NCBI GenBank assembly: GCA_051744845.1
Contig: JBNJDJ010000065.1
Span: 1-10,427 of the forward strand
DNA length: 10,427 nt
Origin: JBNJDJ01 sp051744845
Lineage (GTDB): Bacteria > Bacillota > Clostridia > Peptostreptococcales > Acidaminobacteraceae
Direction of reading: 5' to 3'
Shown here: one piece after another, positions 6,876 to 10,427 of the stretch
How the letters are laid out: every line of letters begins with the position of its first letter
Numbering within the stretch: the first letter of the stretch is position 1
The notes under the pieces: model-generated
The model's input: only the letters and a program-made list of their open reading frames with translations
Databases searched by the model: none
Told to the model about the DNA's origin: nothing
Translations under genes and position numbers: made by a program

Positions 6876-8279
6876 TTAATAAATACTATATAAATTTATA
6901 TAATTATTTGGATTAACATCGTTTCCTAATTTTCTTATTTCAAAATGAACATGAGATCCTGTTGAAGTTCCACTTGAACCAACTTTTCCTATCGTCTTTC
7001 CTTTATATACTTTTTGTCCTGTGCTAACATTAATTGATGACATATGAGCATATAATGAAGTTAAGTTTGCACCGTGGTCAATTATAACAACTCTTCCATA
7101 ACCACTTTTCCAACCTGCAAATATTACTTTACCACCATCTGATGCTTTAATAGTAGTACCATAACTTGCAGCTATATCAACACCTGTATGCTTTCTATAA
7201 TAACCATATATAGGATGTTTACGATTACCATATCCTGATGTCACTGTCCCACGATTCAAAGGTTGTGCAAATACTCCTGTACCTTTCTTAGGTGGCGGAT
7301 CTTTTGTACCTTTATAAACTATCTTAGTACTAGGCTTAGCTACAACTTCTTCAGCTAAAACTACCTTACCTAATTCTTTACCATTAGATTTTACTAATTT
7401 AGCCTTAACTTCTTTTTTTCCAAATGTACCATTTTTCTTAACTCTATATTCATCTTTATATAAACTCGAAGTCTTTTCATATTTTACATCATATTTTATC
7501 TTTTTATCATATGTAATATTTTCAACTGTACAAACACTAATTAAAGGTTCTGGAACGATTAACGATATTTCTTGATCAATTTGTAAACGCTTAGGATCAA
7601 TATCTGGATTTGCGCTAATTAAATCATTTACAGATATATTATTTTCATGAGCTATTGTCCAAAAACTTTCACCTGAACCAACAACTTGTTTCTTTTCCTT
7701 ATCTGTTCCTTTATGAATATACTTAAGCGCTTCGTCTACTGTTTTTAACTTATCTAAATCTACAGCTTTTAAATATCCTTTTTTAATATGAACAGATTCA
7801 TCAAAATATACATCAACTATCTCGATCTTTTCTTTATCAGTTTCTTTAGAAATATATTTTTCTTTTAATTTATTTAAAACTTCTTTTGCTTCTTTTTCCG
7901 ATTCAAGAAATATCTTTTTCGAATCATTTATTACAATACTATAAACTGGTAATGACACAACATCTAAATCTTTAATATTTGAATTTTCAATATCTTGACT
8001 GCTTTCTTTAGGAGATTTTTTCATTTCATTGTTTTTTGAAGTATTTTGAGTATCAAGTTGAGTAGTTTCTTGCTTAGAATTATCAATATTGTCGATTTCT
8101 GATTTTCCATAACTTTTATCAATACTTTTACCAAAAGTAAAAGTTAATAATACCACTGCCAAAATAGAGCCTATAACAAAAAGAAATTCTTTAGATCTGA
8201 TTTTTTCTTTTCGCTTATAAATAGGCTTAATAATTTTAGCAATAGCCCATGCCAAATAATCTATTATCTTTTCCTTCAT
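6876..8279 (-). CDS. Membrane-anchored M23 peptidase with LysM and G5 domains (probable cell-wall hydrolase)
   Basis: Zinc endopeptidase of the M23/LytM family, which cleaves peptide cross-links or stems of peptidoglycan. Domain order over 467 aa: basic cytoplasmic segment 1-31; one transmembrane helix about 32-49; Ser/Asn/Lys-rich linker 51-105; an N-terminal domain of clostridial M23 proteins about 110-195; LysM about 199-243 (GSGESFWTIAHENN...NPDI), which binds glycan; G5 about 246-325; and M23 about 345-460. The active site is complete: H364 and D368 (RKHTGVD), H412 (LYAHMS) and HVHFE (H443, H445), so it should be catalytic rather than a degenerate activator. The start is ATG with AAGGGG 5 nt upstream. 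A terminator follows the stop, then walR. Adjacency to walRK fits a wall-remodelling output, yet I see no WalR box in its upstream region. The exact bond cleaved cannot be read from the sequence. Confidence 0.93.
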   Translation of the reverse strand: MKEKIIDYLAWAIAKIIKPIYKRKEKIRSKEFLFVIGSILAVVLLTFTFGKSIDKSYGKSEIDNIDNSKQETTQLDTQNTSKNNEMKKSPKESSQDIENSNIKDLDVVSLPVYSIVINDSKKIFLESEKEAKEVLNKLKEKYISKETDKEKIEIVDVYFDESVHIKKGYLKAVDLDKLKTVDEALKYIHKGTDKEKKQVVGSGESFWTIAHENNISVNDLISANPDIDPKRLQIDQEISLIVPEPLISVCTVENITYDKKIKYDVKYEKTSSLYKDEYRVKKNGTFGKKEVKAKLVKSNGKELGKVVLAEEVVAKPSTKIVYKGTKDPPPKKGTGVFAQPLNRGTVTSGYGNRKHPIYGYYRKHTGVDIAASYGTTIKASDGGKVIFAGWKSGYGRVVIIDHGANLTSLYAHMSSINVSTGQKVYKGKTIGKVGSSGTSTGSHVHFEIRKLGNDVNPNNYINLYSIY

Positions 8280-8322
8280 AGCATCCCCTTAAATATATAT
8301 ATTAGTTATATTCGCACATATT

Positions 8323-8331
8323 AGTATATCA
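8323..8331 (-). promoter_or_regulatory. Candidate extended -10 promoter for the M23 peptidase gene
   Basis: On the minus strand TGA-TATACT is an extended -10 (TGn plus five of six bases of TATAAT). It would start transcription near 8316, about 37 nt before the M23 ATG. The -35 position offers only TTTTAA-like sequence, which is weak. A second, poorer -10 (TATAAC, 8310-8305) lies downstream. No TGTWAH pair is present on either strand of the 8280-8407 gap. Confidence 0.45.
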
Positions 8332-8375
8332 TAATATTAAATCATTTAAAAAATATTTTTTAATTTTTTTTTATA

Positions 8376-8384
8376 TGATATAAT
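8376..8384 (+). promoter_or_regulatory. Extended -10 promoter (TGA-TATAAT) for the dnaD-dnaC operon
   Basis: A perfect TATAAT at 8379-8384 preceded by TG plus one base makes an extended -10. Transcription would begin near 8391, about 17 nt before the ATG at 8408. There is no good -35, only a T-run at 8356-8361, but extended -10 promoters often tolerate that. An upstream A/T tract with an 18-bp perfect A/T palindrome (8346-8363) may act like an UP element. The divergent M23 promoter lies about 50 bp away. Confidence 0.7.
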
Positions 8385-8397
8385 AAATTTAGAAATT

Positions 8398-8403
8398 GGA
8401 GGG
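8398..8403 (+). promoter_or_regulatory. Shine-Dalgarno GGAGGG that places the dnaD start at 8408
   Basis: GGAGGG sits 4 nt upstream of the ATG at 8408-8410. An in-frame TTG at 8396 would extend the protein by four residues, but it overlaps this ribosome-binding site and has none of its own. The ATG start also yields the usual family N-terminus, MSFYKTQQSLDLG. Confidence 0.85.
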
Positions 8404-8407
8404 ATAT

Positions 8408-9427
8408 ATGAGTTTTTACAAGACACAACAAAGTTTAGACTTAGGTGAAGTACCAATAGAAAGCATTTTTATTAATGATTTTATGCCTACTGCTAACGGA
8501 ACATATGTTAAAGTCTATTTACTCGGTTATAAATTTGCTAATGACTTAACAGATGTAGATAATGTTTCTTTAGCTAAACACTTAAACATATCATTAGAAG
8601 ATGTTATAAACGCTTGGGAATTTTGGGAAAACAAAAACATTATAAAAATTCATAATAGAGAAAGTCAAAGTGATAACTTTGATGTTGAGTTTTTATCACT
8701 AAGACAATTATATATTGATAATAATTATTCAAATAAAGTTAGTAGCTCTAAAGCTGATAAAAATAAATATACTCGAAATGTAGATGTACTTTTAGAAATG
8801 GAAAAACAAGATGCGGTCAGAGAAATGTTTAAAACATTAAGCGATACTATTCGAAGAGAACTACAACCAAATGAAAAATTAAAAGTTTTAAATGTTATTG
8901 AAAGATATAATATGGACTTAAAAGTAATCATCCAAGCTTTTAAATTTTCTGTAGAGAAAAAAAATAAAAAAAATTTAAATTATATTTTAGCAATAATAAG
9001 AAACTGGTATGACGAAGGTATTGTGACATTTAAAGACCTAGAAAATCATTTTCTTAAAAATAATAAAAGATATAATATATATAAAAAAATATATAGATCT
9101 CTTGGTTATTCTAAATCACTGGTTAGTTCAGGAGACAAAGAATTAATAGATACTTGGATAGATAAATACAATCTTGAAATAGATTTTATCTTAGAAATTA
9201 TTAAATTTGCTTCTAAAAAAACATCAAATATTAATATGAACTATATTAATCATTTTATTAAAAAAGCATATAAAGAAAATTATACTGAAATTTCTGATTT
9301 TACGAAAAACAAAGAAAAATCGAGTAAAAACAACAAGAATAATAAAAATAAATTTCATAATTTCCAAAAAAATGAAAATAATTATACTAAAGAAGAACTA
9401 GATAAAATCTTAGGAATAAGAGAATAG
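8408..9427 (+). CDS. DnaD/DnaB-family replication initiation protein with tandem C-terminal (DnaB_2) domains
   Basis: Primosomal protein of the DnaD/DnaB family, which remodels DNA and recruits the helicase-loader complex during replication initiation or restart in Firmicutes. From the ATG at 8408 it is 339 aa. Residues 1-95 form the DnaD-type winged-helix N-domain (LGEVPIESIFINDFM...YVKVYLLGYKFAND, then LAKHLNISLEDVINAWEFWE). After a polar linker come two C-terminal repeats. The first, about 140-205, includes YNMDLKVIIQAFKF and the NYILAIIRNWYDEG signature. The second, about 225-292, includes YNLEIDFILEIIKF and the weaker NYINHFIKKAYKENY. The tail (about 298-325) is Lys/Asn-rich, followed by TKEELDKILG. 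The family's YxxxIxxxW motif, implicated in DNA binding, is kept in copy one, while copy two has Tyr in place of Trp. The gene is followed at 7 nt by the dnaC-like gene, its functional partner. I leave the symbol blank because dnaD and dnaB cannot be told apart here. Confidence 0.92.
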   Translation: MSFYKTQQSLDLGEVPIESIFINDFMPTANGTYVKVYLLGYKFANDLTDVDNVSLAKHLNISLEDVINAWEFWENKNIIKIHNRESQSDNFDVEFLSLRQLYIDNNYSNKVSSSKADKNKYTRNVDVLLEMEKQDAVREMFKTLSDTIRRELQPNEKLKVLNVIERYNMDLKVIIQAFKFSVEKKNKKNLNYILAIIRNWYDEGIVTFKDLENHFLKNNKRYNIYKKIYRSLGYSKSLVSSGDKELIDTWIDKYNLEIDFILEIIKFASKKTSNINMNYINHFIKKAYKENYTEISDFTKNKEKSSKNNKNNKNKFHNFQKNENNYTKEELDKILGIRE

Positions 9428-9434
9428 GAGTTTT

Positions 9435-10418
9435 ATGAAAAAAGAAATTATAAAGAGAATTTTAGTTGAATATCAAAAAAAACGAGATTTAAAAAGGGAA
9501 AAAAATAAAGAAAAGAAAAAAAAATTATATAAACAAATTCCCAGATTAAAAGAAATAGATGATTCAATTAGAAAACATTCAATTAAAACTAATAAATTAA
9601 TATTAAAAAAGAAAAAAAATATTAAAGAAGAAATCAAAAAATTAGAGACAGTTATTTCTGATTTAAAAAAAGAAAAAGCTTATATTTTAACAGAAAATAA
9701 TATACCTTTAGATTATCTTGAAATGGACTATGATTGTAAAATTTGCAAAGATACTGGATTTGTAAAATCTGGAAAAAAATGCAAGTGTTTAAAACAAAAA
9801 ATTATTAATAAATATTATGAAATGTCTAATTTAAAACACAAATTGAAAACGGAAAATTTTAAAACTTTTAATTTAGATATCTTTTCAAATAAAGATTTAG
9901 ATGACTATAAAAAAAGTCAAAAGGAAAATATGCGACATAATTTAACAATTGCTGAAAAATTTACTACAAATTTTGATACTGATAATTTAAGAAATCTTTT
10001 ACTTTTAGGGCCTCCTGGTCAAGGAAAAACTTTTTTATGTAACTGTATAGCTAATTCTTTAATTAACAAAGGCCATTTAGTTATTTATCAAACAGCCTTT
10101 AAATTAATTGAAATAATTGAAAATGTTAGATTTAATAAAAACAATTTTTCAAACCAAGATCCTAATTATCAAATGTTATTTAATGCAGACTTATTAATTA
10201 TAGATGATCTAGGAACAGAATTTAGCAATACATTTACTACTGTAGAAATTTTTAATATAATCAATTCTAGATTAAATCAAAACAAAAAAACTATAATTTC
10301 TACTAATTTATCATCTATGCAAATTAAAGAAAAATATTCTGATAGAATATCTTCTAGAGTCTTTGGTAATTATAAAATTTTAAAGTTTTATGGCCCAGAC
10401 TTAAGATGGGAAGTTTGA
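9435..10418 (+). CDS. dnaC: DnaC/DnaI-type AAA+ replicative helicase loader with zinc knuckle
   Basis: AAA+ ATPase that loads the hexameric replicative helicase onto DNA, corresponding to DnaI of B. subtilis. The 327 residues start with a Lys-rich helical region (1-85, coiled coil around 55-85). A zinc knuckle follows (C101, C104, C116, C118: CKIC...CKC), the part that contacts the helicase in DnaI-type loaders. The ATPase core has Walker A GPPGQGKT (192-199), Walker B LLIIDDLG (253-260), sensor-1 STN (289-291) and the SDRISSR region (302-308, candidate arginine finger). It ends with the family-typical GPDLRW. The length is close to DnaI (311 aa). ATG at 9435 with AGGAG 4 nt upstream, a site that overlaps the dnaD stop, shows tight coupling. 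The gene is complete; its TGA is nine bases before the window end, so no terminator can be judged. The name dnaC follows clostridial annotation habit; dnaI would be equally fair. Confidence 0.94.
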   Translation: MKKEIIKRILVEYQKKRDLKREKNKEKKKKLYKQIPRLKEIDDSIRKHSIKTNKLILKKKKNIKEEIKKLETVISDLKKEKAYILTENNIPLDYLEMDYDCKICKDTGFVKSGKKCKCLKQKIINKYYEMSNLKHKLKTENFKTFNLDIFSNKDLDDYKKSQKENMRHNLTIAEKFTTNFDTDNLRNLLLLGPPGQGKTFLCNCIANSLINKGHLVIYQTAFKLIEIIENVRFNKNNFSNQDPNYQMLFNADLLIIDDLGTEFSNTFTTVEIFNIINSRLNQNKKTIISTNLSSMQIKEKYSDRISSRVFGNYKILKFYGPDLRWEV

Positions 10419-10427
10419 ATTAAAAAA

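Noticed and set aside
6888..6903. Perfect 16-bp A/T palindrome at the end of the M23 gene
   Set aside because: It codes for the last residues (Asn-Leu-Tyr-Ser-Ile-Tyr) and is pure A/T, so it is easily explained by chance and codon bias. It lacks a G/C stem or T-run of a terminator.
8396..8398. TTG as start of the DnaD-like protein
   Set aside because: It overlaps the GGAGGG that serves the ATG at 8408, has no Shine-Dalgarno of its own, and adds four residues not usual in the family.
8280..8407. Possible riboswitch or leader RNA upstream of the M23 or dnaD gene
   Set aside because: Predicted leaders are only about 37 and 17 nt and nearly all A/T, too short for any known riboswitch.
8725..8931. 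Open frame of 68 codons on the minus strand inside the dnaD-like gene
   Set aside because: Antisense shadow of a conserved gene, with no ribosome-binding site or recognisable product.
1..10427. CRISPR arrays, insertion sequences, prophage parts, tRNA genes or toxin-antitoxin pairs
   Set aside because: No repeat-spacer pattern, transposase or integrase motif, cloverleaf or small paired genes were seen. The window is tightly packed with conserved chromosomal genes, with no gap over 130 bases.

Overview
The window is chromosomal DNA from a very A+T-rich Gram-positive bacterium (G+C looks clearly below 30% by eye; I did not count it). It carries the WalRK (YycFG) cell-wall two-component locus with yycH, yycI, walJ (yycJ) and rlmH, beside a DnaD-like primosome gene and a DnaC/DnaI-type helicase loader. 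A clostridial-style M23 peptidase (single membrane segment, LysM, G5, peptidase), a DnaD-like protein with two C-terminal repeats and a zinc-knuckle DnaC together suggest a Clostridia/Tissierellia-type Firmicute, perhaps near Peptoniphilaceae or Tissierellales. This placement is inferred from protein style only. I see no phage, IS element, CRISPR array, tRNA or rRNA.

Layout: positions 1 to 8279 are all on the minus strand. In transcription order they hold an M23 peptidase (8279-6876), an intrinsic-terminator hairpin, walR (6833-6135), walK (6135-4399), a 75-bp gap with a three-part WalR-box-like repeat, an unrecognised exported protein (4323-3490), yycH (3484-2069, TTG start), yycI (2072-1263), walJ (1252-455) and rlmH (441 to the edge, apparently ATT start, last ~12 residues outside). 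Junctions are tight: a 1-nt overlap for walR/walK, a 4-nt overlap for yycH/yycI, and gaps of 5 to 13 nt elsewhere. The gap after walK is the only one large enough for a promoter. On the plus strand, diverging from the M23 gene, are dnaD-like (8408-9427) and dnaC-like (9435-10418), which form a two-gene operon.

How the genes work together: WalK is a membrane histidine kinase with an extracytoplasmic sensor, HAMP, PAS and catalytic domains. WalR is its OmpR-type regulator of wall-hydrolase genes in related bacteria. YycH and YycI are membrane-anchored WalK modulators, WalJ is a metallo-beta-lactamase-fold nuclease-like protein, and RlmH methylates pseudouridine 1915 of 23S rRNA. The M23 protein is a probable cell-wall hydrolase, the usual output of Wal signalling. 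The plus-strand pair probably loads the replicative helicase.

Most worth following up: (1) the triple TGTAAT-type repeat at 11-bp spacing between walK and the accessory genes, which suggests that WalR controls the yycHI arm separately from walRK; (2) the unrecognised exported coiled-coil protein first in that arm; (3) the apparent ATT start of rlmH; (4) a terminator hairpin ending one base before the walR Shine-Dalgarno; (5) a WalK PAS domain that seems to lack the zinc ligands described for Staphylococcus aureus WalK. I do not see a wholly new multi-gene system; the novelty is in the wiring and extra part of a known one.
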